NCBI GenBank assembly: GCA_949752735.1
Contig: OX457037.1
Span: forward strand, 37,008,596 to 37,072,595
Direction: 5' to 3'
From: Lumbricus terrestris
Lineage: Eukaryota > Annelida > Clitellata > Crassiclitellata > Lumbricidae
DNA length: 64,000 nucleotides
Shown here in pieces: positions 10,123 through 23,000 of this stretch (within the stretch, counting starts at the first letter, position 1; every line of letters starts with the position of its first letter). Both the position numbers and the translations under genes were made by a program. Under the pieces are notes generated by a model. The model did no database searches. It worked only from the letters and a program-made list of their open reading frames with translations, and was not told the DNA's origin.

Positions 10123-12111
10123 TTAGGGTGGTCGCATCTGTAATGGCAAATTTTCAACTTCAGTTTTATTCTTTCTCCAACCCACCATTTGGTGCCACTT
10201 GGTAAAAGACTGATGCAGCCCAAAAATTATCCCGATTGAAAAACATTTAGGACTAGCACAACGTGCTTGAAGTTTTAGATTTTACAAAATATCATCGTAT
10301 TTTTGAGTATAAGGATAATTTAGTCACATTTTTGGACCTATCATGACTAGTTTTAACAGAAATACCACATTATTTTACTCAAGCACAACTGACAAGTATG
10401 CCTAATTTCTACAATGATGATAACGGTTTATTATATATTTTTATAAACAACTGACCATCACAATAGTATTTGACGCGTAAGTAACTGAAATCGATGACGC
10501 TAAACCTATACTAGTAAGCCAACACATTGCTATGTTGTTTTGATAGGTCTGATTTCTATCTACAGGAATCCTTTGTTACACTAAAGGCTCTTTACTATAT
10601 GCCTAACTTTAACACAGATTCTGATATAACAGAGACAAGGACCTCAATAATAGTTGAACTACAGAAAACTATTGATGATATTTTCGTTTATTGTGGCAAT
10701 CAGAGCAGAATTACACAGCGCATCACAGGTAAAATTTATCAAGAGCTGCTGTAAACAAATGAATTAAAATAGAAGTTGAAATTATTGAGATCATAATTTT
10801 TATAGATCTAAGAAATTACTTATTGCCACATAGAATTCAAAGAGCAGCTTTTAAACAACTTATAAGGAGAGCATCATAATTGATTGCCTGCCTGGTGAAA
10901 CCTACTCACATTGTTATCTACTTCATAATAAAGAATTTATCCCATTAAAAGTATACTTTTAGAGTTGAACGAATGAACACAGAGTCAAACAATTGACACA
11001 GAAAGTGCTATCAAGAGTGGACACAAATTACACTGCCTTTATTAGCTACTGTAAATTAACTACCTATTATAAATTAGCATGAAAGGCGATGGTGCCAAGC
11101 ACGTGAGCTATGTGCAACTCAAAATCTGTACATCATGCTCAGCAATGGATCCATCAGAAATCCACCAGGACATCTCAGACGACCAACCAATCCAATGGAA
11201 TAAGTAAAGCACCCTCAAGACAACACCCATTGTGACACTCTTGGTGGCAGATGAACACTTTCTTTGGGCAACATGCCAGAGGTTTCACTTTGAGGGAAAT
11301 GTATCGTGAAAACTACACCATAGCTTAAACCCATGCAAAGACCAAATGCAATTTGAATTGTGAGACAGGGTAATAATGCCTCAGGTTGAAAACATACTGA
11401 GATAAAATCTGAGATAAAAATTCGCATCTAAAATGAGTTGCTACTTTTAATATAACACCAGTTCCTTGTACCCAGTAACCCCATGAACAATGGCGGTAGA
11501 AAAAGAAATATTTCTGAGAAATCCGACCTCACTAAGAATATTGGTGATTTTGCAGAATTGATTAATTATGTAGGACACAGATGAAAACCACAAAATTTTT
11601 ATATTTATCCCTATTATGTATTATTATCACTGTTGCCTTACTGTAACAGTCTAAGAACAATAAGATATTATTATCAATCAAGACAACAAGGCAAAACAGG
11701 TAGTATTTGTAAAGACATAAGGTATGATAGATGTTATCTGTGATGCGGTGTGTTATACAGGTTTTCTTGCCTTTGAGTAATTCTCTGTTAGTGGCGCTAT
11801 ATAAATTTATGATCATGATTACGATAACACTATAGCATCATTATGTTTAAGTGTGGACCAACTATATACAAGTAGTTGAATTGATTCCTGGTTTGAAGAT
11901 TCCTGGTTGATTACAACCATAATTATTATAGCTACTTTTGAGCATTAGAAGACTTGCTATTATAAGGGCAAAATTTTGATGGCGTTGTGCTAGTCCTAAA
12001 TATTAATATTTTCTCTTACAACTTTTTGTGCGATGTTTCTGGGGAGAATGGAACCAAATGGCGCCTTGGAGAACAATCAATTCAAACTTTCATTTCTAAC
12101 GACCACCCTAA
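10123..12111. mobile_element. Unclassified 2-kb DNA transposon with long inverted ends
   Basis: 1,989-bp element beginning TTAGGGTGGTCG and ending CGACCACCCTAA, flanked by the 6-bp direct repeat TCATGG (10117-10122 and 12112-12117). Imperfect inverted similarity continues about 140 bp inward: both ends carry CATTTGG, and an inner block ATTTAGGACTAGCACAACG is conserved in inverted orientation. No transposase is visible; the longest frame inside (10527-10754) is unrecognised. It looks like a non-autonomous derivative; the superfamily was not identified. Confidence 0.75.
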
Positions 12112-12435
12112 TCATGGTGCTTCTCTTTTTTGTGTCACGGACATTGTCTGATGGGAAGTAGCCTAGATAACTTCCACATCGTGTTTAGGCTACAACGTTT
12201 GAATAGAATCGTATAATTTATAGATAATATAATAGATCTATGTATATGCATACATTATATATTATGTATAGGCCTAGGCTCCTATTCTGAACTTTCATTG
12301 GAAATTTTCCATGAATCTGCGATAATTTATTCAGTTAGGATATTTCGGACCGTTTGCAGTTTAAAGGCGTTATTATAATTATTGTTATCTGCATGTTAAT
12401 GTTATGCCTTCGAACAAAAATGATTATCTTCACAA

Positions 12436-12516
12436 TAATTGTTTGCGGAAAAGAAGCAAAGAGAGGCGGAGAAGCGGGTGTTGATAGCCTACTAGGCAGC
12501 TATTGTTTCAGGAGGA
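12436..12516 (+). repeat. Copy 2 of the 70-80 bp direct repeat
   Basis: Direct, diverged copy of 9761-9830, sharing TTGTTTGCGGAAAAGAAGC, AGGCAGC and TTTCAGG in the same order. Confidence 0.6.
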
Positions 12517-12893
12517 AAAATCGACAAAGCAAAAACTTCCCTAACAGATTTGAAGAAATGTCAATTTGGATAAAATCAGAATTTGACAATATGCATATTT
12601 AACATTGCATAGGTCCCAATGCTCACTGCAGAGCAATCACAAGGACAAGCACAAGAAAAAATCAACAATTTGCCATTTGAAACACGTATAGCCAACCTGA
12701 CAAAAAAGGGAACTTACAAAACGTAAAGAACCCATATGATCAAAATATGCAAGGCCTATTTATACTAGCTGGAAAGAGAACATTCGAAAGAAACTCGGAA
12801 TGGCATGTAGACTATAACTGACAAGATACGAGAGGCCAGGTTGAGATGGTACGGTCATGTGATGAGAAGAGAGTAAGACAGCTGCATTAAAAG

Positions 12894-13085
12894 TGTTTTT
12901 TAAACGTGCAGTTCTACACAAAATGTGCAGTTGTAAATGGATTTGTGCAGTTGTAGAAGCACTTCTGTGCAGTTAAAACTAGTGAAAAAGGTAATTTGTC
13001 ATCCAATTGAAAGTAATTTGCCATGGAGGATGGGAAGAGAAAGAAGAGGTTGTGCAGTTCTAAAAATTCCTTAAAAACAGCCCTG
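12894..13085. mobile_element. hAT-like MITE with TGCAGTTGTAAAT repeats
   Basis: About 192 bp flanked by a perfect 8-bp duplication ATTAAAAG (12886-12893, 13086-13093). The right end reads AACAGCCCTG and the left starts TGTTTTTTAAA, so the outermost six bases of the left terminus seem to be missing. The inside repeats GTGCAGTT. A diverged, opposite copy lies at about 2110-2440. Confidence 0.75.
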
Positions 13086-13281
13086 ATTAAAAGAAAATTA
13101 ATTCCGCGTTCTGACAAGTGATGCTCATTGAAGAAATCAATTCACTTGCCAACTGTAAATGGTATAAGTGCCGTCCACGTTATCTTTAATTTGGCCAAAT
13201 AGTTTGCATATACCGGTACTTTCTTAGAACAGTCTTCCAACATATTATCGCTAATGCTTTCGTCCATCACTCTATACATGT

Positions 13282-13575
13282 CATAGGCGTACGGAACATT
13301 TCGGCAGCGGGGGGCAAAAAAAATTTTTTACCCGAAAAATCTGACGACCTTTTTTTTTTGGTCATCCGCCCAAAATTTTCTTAGGATTTTCCTGTCTGAA
13401 AAATCTGACGACCATTTTTCCCCTGCGTGCCCGAAAAATTCCTCCCGTACCTCTTTTGCCCGAAAAAAATTTCCAAACTTTTTTGGCCCGACCATGCCTC
13501 TTTTGCCCGAAAAACACATTTGCCCGAAATTTGGGGGGCATTTGCCCCCCCAGGACCCCGCCTCGTACGCCTATG
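13282..13575. mobile_element. hAT-like MITE, CATAGGCGTACG family
   Basis: 294-bp element with inverted ends CATAGGCGTACG and CGTACGCCTATG and a perfect 8-bp duplication ATACATGT (13274-13281, 13576-13583). The interior is rich in GCCCGAAAAA motifs; related blocks occur around 1890-2230 and inside 46710-47014. The open frames within it are shadows. Confidence 0.9.
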
Positions 13576-13672
13576 ATACATGTCGTGTTAAACAGAACAG
13601 GATTGTCACTTCTGCTACACCTTCCTTTGCATTGTCTGACCAGACTCATCAATAATCACCCAACCATGCCTC

Positions 13673-13805
13673 GATCCATTCATTGATCCATTCATTGATC
13701 CATTCATCAATCTCTGCATCTATACATGTATCTATCCATCCGTTCATCCAAACATCCATCCATTCATTCATCCATCCTTCCATCTTTATCCATCCAAATT
13801 ACCAT
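13673..13805. repeat. Degenerate (ATCC)n microsatellite
   Basis: Impure ATCC/ATTC tetranucleotide run. From here to about 15,360 I see no gene and no clear element. Confidence 0.75.
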
Positions 13806-15364
13806 CCATATAATCAAGCAGTCAATCAGCCCACCAGCCAATCCTTAACTTAATAAGTATATTTCAAGTAGGCTAGCCATGGCAAGAATTAAGTATAACT
13901 AAATAGTTAGAATGTTAATATAAAAATAATATAATTTTAACCAGTAGGTAGACCTACAAAGTTTAGCTCTGATGAAAGGTACAACTCTTCAACAATGCAT
14001 CTCCACATATTGGGAAAACCAGATCAAAATGAGAACCAAGTCAAATTGCAATGCTGCAAAACATGAAAAATATGATTATTGCTTTACAAAAGCACAAACA
14101 ATTTATGGTAAAGTGTTACATGATTAAAACTTCTATAAACATTCACCCTTAGAACTGGACAGGCTGACAAATTGGCCTCTGCTTAAGAGACCTAGGGTAC
14201 TCCAGAGGCCTGATATTGCCTGACTATCTACCATCTATCAATACACAGAGTCAGAGCTGGCATATATTATGGGCCGTTGTTGTACTGATTCTGCATGTAT
14301 TTACAGTCAACTTTGGCCTGGTAGACAACTATTACAATCCACAAAACCATTCTAAAAAACTCAGACAATCACCTGAAGAAGCTGCATACAGTGTCTGCTA
14401 GGCATGCACAACAGCAGTAGTGTCTGCTCAGAAAAGTACAATCAGATAAAAAGACTGAATCATCAAAAGAGCCGCCATAGTGAGAAGAAATTGTCAACTG
14501 GTGTAAATTTTGTGAAGATTTGAGGTAAATGAGAACAAATCTAAGATCACGACAAAACTAATCTTTTCATTGCAATGAAGTTTAATACACAGTTATATTG
14601 AGGATTCTTCTACAGAGAAAGTAGTAATTAAATCATTATTCACTTTTTCACGCTTACTCAACATAGACCAAATTAATCTAAATTAATCGATAAATCACAA
14701 TTAAAGTTTGAAGAATGATCTATTAAATATTTTAATCAGAACAAGCCATAATAAAAAGTAATGTAACAAACTGTAGCCATACTGTCAATTTGTTAATGTA
14801 CACCTACAGCGTTTTGTCTGTTGTCTTTGGAAGTAAATGACTATACATACACAAGTTTACATTTTGGAGGCCAATCAGCGATGTGCGAACAGATTTGACT
14901 TAATACAAATACTTCCAGAAGTGCCTGAACCATTCAGGTACATGTAGTCTAACAGAAACTTTAATCGAAAATATGGTGCAGAATGGTTACTAAAACAAGT
15001 AAATATGGAAGAAATGTTTTGTAAAATCCTGAGAGTCAGTCTCTAACATGTTTTCAAGTTCTAGTTAAAGAACCATTCATTTCAAATGGAAGACAGAAAG
15101 CCTTTATATTTGTCAAAAACAGCTGGGAAGCTTCAGGTATATGTACCGAATCACTGATGACATTAAATAGTAATACTAAGATGCATGGCTTAAACATTAG
15201 CTACTGCATTGTGTTTGCTAAACTCTGAAACTGATCTAACATAATACTGATGCAATTTTATAAGAAAATACCATCTACCATAAACAAAGCAAACTCGATC
15301 TATACCCACAGAATTCAGTCTTTCAAACAACTTCGGTTAATCAGTCCAAACACCACATCGATCA

Positions 15365-15925
15365 TCAGGCCAGGGTAGTAAGACTTTCTTTCACGCAGGG
15401 TCCTGCGGTCGGACTCGTCAGAGTTGGTACACCGTTGCGCGTATAGAATGAATCCTTAACCTTTGCCGTTCTGGCATGCGTTGGTCTTCGGTAGGCTGCG
15501 GTCTCTTCGCCAACCTTCCAGCCGTACTCCCACGAACTGAGCAGTGGAAACGTGTATTTGGCTTCGGGTATGATGTCGTGTCGTTCCTGTAGGTAGAGAC
15601 TGCGTCCGCGACCTTCTCTGCTGAAGCCCTCGAATAGTTTCGCTTTCGTCTGGTCGTCAACTCTCCTCATTTCCTCCTTCGACTGGTGCTGGCGAGCTTG
15701 CTCGATGATTTGTTTTAGCTCCTCGTCTTCTTCGCGCTTCTTATTCAGCGCGAACGCGATCGGATTGATTTTCGGAAGTCCGACTATGCCCGACCGACTT
15801 CGATCTCTTGGAGGAACTCCGTTTTTCGTGTCGAAGTAGAACCGAAGTCGCGACTCTCTTTCCTTCTCGTATTGCTGCTCGAAGAAGTGCTGCATCCTCG
15901 TATTGGCAGGAAAGCTGCGCGCCAT
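15365..15925 (-). CDS. SPMIP1: SPMIP1 (ATP6V1FNB)-like sperm microtubule inner protein
   Basis: Single-exon frame of 186 residues. The start is the ATG at 15925 in a good context (AAGAATGGCG). The protein is charged and soluble, with no signal or membrane segment. Its N-terminus (FFEQQYEKERESRLRFY), a central block (KLFEGFSREGRGRSLYLQER), a block with YTFPLLSSWEYGWKVG, and a C-terminal SFYTRNGVPTL follow the layout of the ATP6V1F-neighbour family, renamed SPMIP1, of about 170-190 residues. That family lies inside the doublet microtubules of sperm flagella. Assignment is by remembered family pattern, not by search. The gene is divergent from the MAN1-like gene, whose first ATG is about 1.1 kb away. 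Confidence 0.65.
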   Translation of the reverse strand: MARSFPANTRMQHFFEQQYEKERESRLRFYFDTKNGVPPRDRSRSGIVGLPKINPIAFALNKKREEDEELKQIIEQARQHQSKEEMRRVDDQTKAKLFEGFSREGRGRSLYLQERHDIIPEAKYTFPLLSSWEYGWKVGEETAAYRRPTHARTAKVKDSFYTRNGVPTLTSPTAGPCVKESLTTLA

Positions 15926-16114
15926 TCTTAGTAAATGTCAGAAGAGTGACTTAACTCACTTATCGCTGAATTTATTTAAAACTAAACAGGTGTTCGCTTT
16001 ATTAGAAACAAACTAGAAGTTGGCGAAATTAAATCGAAAAAAAGGTGAATTAAAATTATAGTACCGAAAGCCATCAGCGCCGACATTGACTGTTTTGCAG
16101 TTGTCCTTGGCAAC

Positions 16115-16556
16115 CAGGTATGCCACTCTGAAATTTGAAAAGGTCAGGTTCGGTTGAAAAAAGACTAGAAAAGGCTAGTGACAATTTCTCTGAGAAATCA
16201 TGGATTTTTCCATTTGGCTTGAAAACTACCTTATTTTTTAGTCATACGATGATTAAAATTTGCTGTTTTTCCCTTCTCGATAACATTTCTGAAGATTTTT
16301 CTAGTCTTTCGCTTCAAAATTAACAATAATTTTGTTGGTCAAAATTCACAATATTTTCGACTTTTTCACAACATTATTTTTAAAAAACTTTTTCAAATCT
16401 TTTGTGCATTTTCACTTAAAAAATCAACTTTTATGTAAAAAGTCGGAAAAACCGTCTTGAGAGAAAAAAGCTAGATCCTCATCCAAAACCTCTATAAACT
16501 AGATAGGAACGAAAACACCTAGATCTAGGTGGAAAAAGCTACGAGTGGCATCCCTG
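16115..16556. mobile_element. hAT-like MITE, CAGGTATGCCACTC family
   Basis: 442-bp element with inverted ends CAGGTATGCCACTC and GAGTGGCATCCCTG and a perfect 8-bp duplication TTGGCAAC (16107-16114, 16557-16564). It sits in the region between the divergent SPMIP1-like and MAN1-like genes, so it may lie within promoter sequence of either. Confidence 0.88.
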
Positions 16557-17034
16557 TTGGCAACCATGGCGGAAACCTCACGTACGCGAGAATAACCCGG
16601 ATAGCTGATCAGTTGATTGTAGTCTAATAAGCTACTCGGACAAAAATCAACAAAATACATTATGGTAATAATTTATAGGCTTGATCATTTTATGCAGTCT
16701 TGCTAAAAAATTATTAAAATATAAATATACGTAGTCTTTTCCCCCAAAGTTGGCGCAAAATTATAAAGTAAGTATGCTAATCATTCTATCTGAATATGTG
16801 AGTAACTTAGATTTGAAAAAAATGCAATATGAAAAGTTTTTGAAACATCAGTGGAAACTTCTTCTCTATGAAATATAATTTTTTTAAGTTCTTTGAAAGT
16901 ATGATCGTAGAATGCAAATCTCACGCATTGGATAATTATAAAATTATAAACTTCGGTGGACTTGGGCTGTTATTGGGCTATATCAAGTTGCTTAACTGAC
17001 TTTGCTGTTGCTGGCAACAGATTTGAAAGTAGGC

Positions 17035-20000
17035 ATGGTAAAGATGTCCGACGATTTGGATGACGAGGCTTTGCGCCAAGAATTGCTGAGTTTCGGTGAA
17101 ACTGTGGGTAAAATCACTACAAAAACGCGACCGTTATACATAAAAAAGCTAAATCATTTGCGAGCGCGTCAGACGATGGCAGAAAAGTCCGATGTTCATG
17201 AAAAGCGTACGGCTACCGGTCGGCGAACTACTCGGGGCTCAACACTGACTACGCCTCAAGAGTCTGTTGCCAACTACCGCCTCGACTTTGAAGATGACAG
17301 CGATGCAGAAATGAATGGCTTTGAGGAGAAGACGAGAGCAAATCAGAAAACGAGACGTAGAACTGTTCAAGCGAGTAATTTGCCTGAAATGTCTGTTGAC
17401 GTGAGTCCTTCTAGATCTGGTAGAAGGTCTGTGTCTGGGTCTGTGTTGAGATCGTCCCAGCTTCGAGATGCCGAAAATGATGTAAGTCTGCCGCAGAAAA
17501 CTCCTCCACGACCGTCGGTCGCAAGAGTCCCACCGCGAGTGCAGACACCTGGATCAAATCAGCATCAGGTGGATGCACGGAAGGCTGAAGTAAATACCCG
17601 AAACCTGATGGATTTATCTGATTCGGAGCAGACAGAAGAAGAGAAGGACACGGCCTCAGTTGGAATCAACACTTCAGCATGGATGGATAATTCTATAAGT
17701 TCCATCTTTGGAAACAAATCATTCAGTGGAAGTGGTGTGTTCGGGAAAAAGGATGATCGGCCGGCCGTGACGCCTATTCGATCGTACCAGCAGGGTTCGT
17801 TTCAGCGAGGCAGTCCTGCAGATCAGTGGAGAGGTCAAAGCCTTAAATTGGAAGTTCACAGTTCGAGCAAGTGGCAGTTCATTTCTCGACTTCTTGTCGT
17901 CTGTGCGTTGGTTTTCTTTTTCGGACTGGTGTCCCTGTATCTTGTCGTGCGACTGGGGTTCATACCTGATATGCACGCTGCTTCAGGTAAGCACTTTCAC
18001 TGGAGGTTGAAAAAATTAGGGGAATTCATTTAGGTCTACCATATGGTCCAAGTTATGTACAACGTACAGATACAGTATAGCATCGTATTTACAGTGTGCA
18101 CTGTGCAACATACACCCCAAAATTTTGCTTATCAGCTTCAGGCGGATTTTGTGTCCATTCGATCTAATTGACATTGGAGATTGTGCTTGACAGTGTAGTT
18201 CTAACGCATCTTGGGAATGGAGCTCATTACGTTGAGTAAAAGTTTTGAAAAATGAAGGAAATTTTTGGTTTGCACTCATGAAAATGATGGTTGATTCTGT
18301 TCAATAATTTACTGACCGCTTATATGTGGTTAGGGGCTGTTTGTATGCGCACTTGTTATGGCGCCCCTTCAATCTCCTTATTCAGAGGTGCTCCTGACTA
18401 CAGAGGGAACATTGCATCAGAGTTTTATGCCGAGGCACTGAGCAATTGCAACTGAAGGACATGTCTAGTTTGTAGATGTTATGATCTCTGTAGTTTGTTA
18501 TAAATACAGTTTATTGAATTTGTTGCAAGTTTCTATTCTTACATGGAAGTCCATGTCTTTGTCTTTTATTCTCTTTAGATCCGAATTTGCTGCTCTGCTC
18601 AGAAGGCAATACAGTGGTTAGTATTCCTGCTGAGCTGTAAATTTCGTATTTCGTGTGTAGCATGAAGTCATCTGTTGTTATAAAAGGGTGTTCATCGTTC
18701 CTTTTTGTTTTTTGTTGTTGTCCAGCCCCCGGTGCTTCTTCAATTCAGTCTGTGCAGAAGTGGGGAACTTTTATTAATTAATTGGTGACTTCTTTTGTGC
18801 TACTGTCTATTAAATGCCGAAGGCGCCTGAGCCAGCTTGGGGTAGGGAGGTGGGTTGGGCTCATTGAACCGTCTTAAGTAAATTTTGGCAGAATTAAATC
18901 ATGAATGGTGTAGTTGACAAATATTAGTCAAATTAGGCTTATTATCATTTACATGCGCCACATAAACCTCACTAAGCTAATGACAAATTTCGTCTTTTAT
19001 TATCAAGTTGGGTAGTTTTAGTCGAAGCTACTCGGGCAAGAAAACATGTCGGTGGGCCCGCTCACCAACTCTAAGATGCTCTTGTTTTAGGGGTTTTCTT
19101 GATTCCAGTGTTAAGTTGCTGCCCTAGTCACCTTTGATTTGTAAACAGATGACAAGTCAAATATTTCATTTTATTGTATACATGAATCATTATATCAATA
19201 CATAATTTTTTAACCTGCGGTTGAACCTCGTTGAGCAGAGTAGATTAAGTTATCTGTATGTGCATTGGATTCCAGATTATGTTTATTATTAAACCATTCT
19301 TGTCTGTATGTTTGTGACTTATGCCATCTGAATTTATACCAAACATTGTTGCGTTGCATTTCAGAATTGTCTGACCTCAAAGCAACAGGACATTCTGGTG
19401 AACCTTGTAGACATCCTGGCATCAAGAGCTGGCAAGTATCATTGCTTACTGCGCAGTAAATAGTTTCAAGGGCAGCAAAGAAGGGTTTCTGAATAAATGA
19501 GATATGCTGTATACTTTGTTTAAAATAATAAATATTGCAGGTAAAATGAATTTAGATTTTTTGTAGCAGTGATTATTGGTTTAACACTATAATGACAAGC
19601 TGCCTTGGTGGTCTGTTTTCTGTTTGTGCACTCTTGTCATTAAAGTACTAATCTGTTTGGCTATTGATTTAGGTATATCTAGCAAAATATTCATGAATAT
19701 ATTAGATTATGATGGTTGCCTGTGTTTTATATTCTGAATTTGTAGGTGATTATGACTGTGGAAACGAAAGTGTGAATCGAATCATGACAAAGACAGAAGT
19801 CCTCGGTTTACTGAATCAGGTTTCCTCGAAAGACAAATTTTTGGTATGAATACTGCATTTATTTTCATGAAAAGTATCATAGCTTGTTTATTAATATTAG
19901 CGTGGTTAGTGCTAAGTGGTAGGAAAACAAAAACACAGATGGTTTTGATAATAAATTAAATTGTTGTGATAATAATATGACTTTTGAAACCCTTGGACCT

Positions 20001-23000
20001 ATAAATGCTGAAGGTGCAGAATTTCTCTCTGACCTGGGACGTTGCATTTCAGCTGTCTCTGGAGATCACTGTGAACCAAATTCCTGTTACAACGCTTTTC
20101 CATTGTGTTGCGCATCACAATGCCATTGCATTCAGAGGCGCATTTCAGGATGGTTGTGAAACCTGGGACGAGACCTGATTTCTTGGTGATTCATTTATTA
20201 CTCTTAAAATAATTTTTATAAATCCTGAGGGATCATCGATACCTTGTAAAAAACCCAGTAAAAAATAATACTAATTGTAATCATAAATTTATATAGCGCC
20301 ACTTCAAGGGAAACTCCTCAGGGCACTCCGACCTGACGCCAAAACACAATCGAAGATAATGGTTTCAAAAGGAGCAAAGAAAGACGAAGAAGTTCATGAT
20401 ATTAGAAACCTGTTCATTTATTCTGTTAAGACTAATTAATTATCTCAGTTTTCTCTGTGCGGAACACTTAGCACACGACTGGATTGGATGCAGGTTTTTC
20501 CACAAAATCGTCAGTTGTAAAGGAGATGCATACATGTTGTAGTTGTTTGAAATGTCTACCTGGATGCACTGAAGAATAGTGCAAAGATTTATAGCGTTTC
20601 ATTGATAGTATAGGCATCTGCAATAATATATTGAGAGGTCAAGTAGAATAAAATTGTGTAATTTTCCTTTGTGTTCGGGACAAAAAATTTTGTTATTTGT
20701 TGGACATCAGTTTTCTTTTTCCAGTTGAATAGCATTTACAAGACATAGGAGGGAGAACAGGAATTGTTGACAGACTTTCATAATATGAGATTCTACTCTG
20801 TAGGATTTTAAACTCAAAGTTGGGAGGGTACAATGAGAGGTACGTGGATGAATGTAAAGGACAACAATGTGGTTTGATTTCAGTATAGGGTAAGTCATAT
20901 ACTGTGTTCATTTCCTTGTACCAGTTCATGTATGAAAGTTTCAAATTCCAGTTGGGAAAGAAATTGAATGGGCTCTCCTCTGTTCACATACCACTTTGAA
21001 CAGTTGAAAAATTGCCTTGTTATGTTTGTATAGTGTGGTAACCATAATTTTGTTGATGATTGTTTCAGGGCAACTTTGAGGCTGTTCTGAATATGATCTC
21101 AGCATCTCCACAATTGAAAAAAATAAGGTGTGGATGTATTAGTGTGTTTTCTGCACAATCTAGCTGTGGTGCATTTTTTTCAATTCGGTACATTGCAAGT
21201 CTGCTCAATAAGCTATCAGTCACATGTATTTGTGTTGAGTGCAAATGTTTTGTTCACTGGATGTGTTTAGCTAACAAGCTGCATGTACATGAGCTGCTTC
21301 AACAGCATGCTGGATATTAGAGAGTGACATAGTAATTTTTCTCACGGTAATGAGGACAACTGTTGCTATTGTACAGCGGTATTCATTTTACTGTCACAAT
21401 AATGTTGCGGTAATGGGGAATAAGTCGGTGATAAAATTGCAGTGGTAGCAACTAAATATTGCAACTCGCTCTATAAACCTTAGACTGCATAGCATACAGT
21501 AATTTACTTTGCAGTGTTACAGAGTTCTACTTTACTTGCATTTCTTTTTCCATTCACTTTTTGGCGCTACAGGCTTGCATCATTCATATGTATCATTCTT
21601 CCTGTTTTTAAGGTGGTACATAAGCATTTTTAGGCGATATGGAACAGTGCAAGCAAAACAAATTTTCTTGAAATTATAATTGCTGAATACTTTTTCAGGA
21701 ATGTGATGTGATCCTGTGTATGGGTAGAAATCCTGCAGGGATGATACACGTGGGGGTAGGACGAGACTGGGGAAGACTTGCATAATATTGTGGGGCAGGG
21801 ATGGGGATTAAATTGTCTCCCCACATCTCTCTTGATGGAACGTATGCCATTTCCATCTTGACACTGACATGCTCTTGATTTATTTTATTATTTTACCAAG
21901 AGATGATTGCAGATGGAGTAATAACGGCTGTGTACTTACTTAATATGGCTTCTTTTTCTTATTGGACAAGTGCTGCTATTTTTTTGTTTTTTTGCCAATT
22001 ATTTTATTTTTGTGTTGATCTCTCTGAATAAAAAATTGAATTAAAATGGATGATTATAATGCATGTTACAAATCAGGTAATTGTATAGCTCTTACAATGG
22101 GTTTCGCTGCTTGGGTTTCTAGGCTGTTAGGTGAAGATTATCAACCGGTTGACAACGTTAGTCTCGTAGTTCGTATGGAGTCAACTGAAGCTAAGACGTC
22201 GTTTCTATGTCGTCTGCGCAAGTCTTTCGTCCAAGTCATTGTCACCGTGGTGACGGTTGTTGCCAGTGAGTCACTTGTTTAACACGAATCACTTGTTGCG
22301 TCAGATGCATTTTTAGTGGCTTTTGTAGTGGTACACGAAGACCATAGGCTATGTTGATCAGTGGAGTCAAAATCTATGCAGTTTGTTGAATGGTGAAGTT
22401 CCTGTGTGTGCACGTGCGTGTGTGTGAAGCATTATTTTATCAGTGTAGGTCCTACATAAGTGTTTTATGCATATCACGTAAGTGTTATCCCTTGTGGAAA
22501 TTAGAAAAGACTCATCAATTGCTATTCAATCAATCAATCAATCAATTGTTTTATTGTAGCCAACCGTAAGTACAAGAACAGGTTATGACAACATAGTTTC
22601 TGTGGTGGTTATGAAAGGAAGGGTCCAGAAAGCATTGAAGATCCTGCTACCTGAATCGGCATTCAATGAATTTCAAGGTCTTGAGCACATTATGGGATCA
22701 GTGTTTAACAGCGTGTGCTTGATTTTTGCTTACTCTTCATCGTTTGCGTTGTACAAATTTATAGGTGCTTGATGACAGATGCTGGTTTGGTGCAAACAAG
22801 AAGTCCAGAATTGTATAAATGCGGTGTTGCTGCATGAGCTCAAGCCCACATTGATGTTATACTGTGGGATTTACTGTTTGTTGAGTGATATCTATGTTGT
22901 TGGGTTCACTTGCTCTAGTCTAGAAGATGATGAGTAATACTCAGGTCCGTAATGTAAAATAACATCGATTTATTCAATAACAGAGCAGTCTGACAAGAAG

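Noticed and set aside
13328..13686. Several overlapping frames on both strands
   Set aside because: They lie in the MITE at 13282-13575 and its flank; the reading is driven by repeats.
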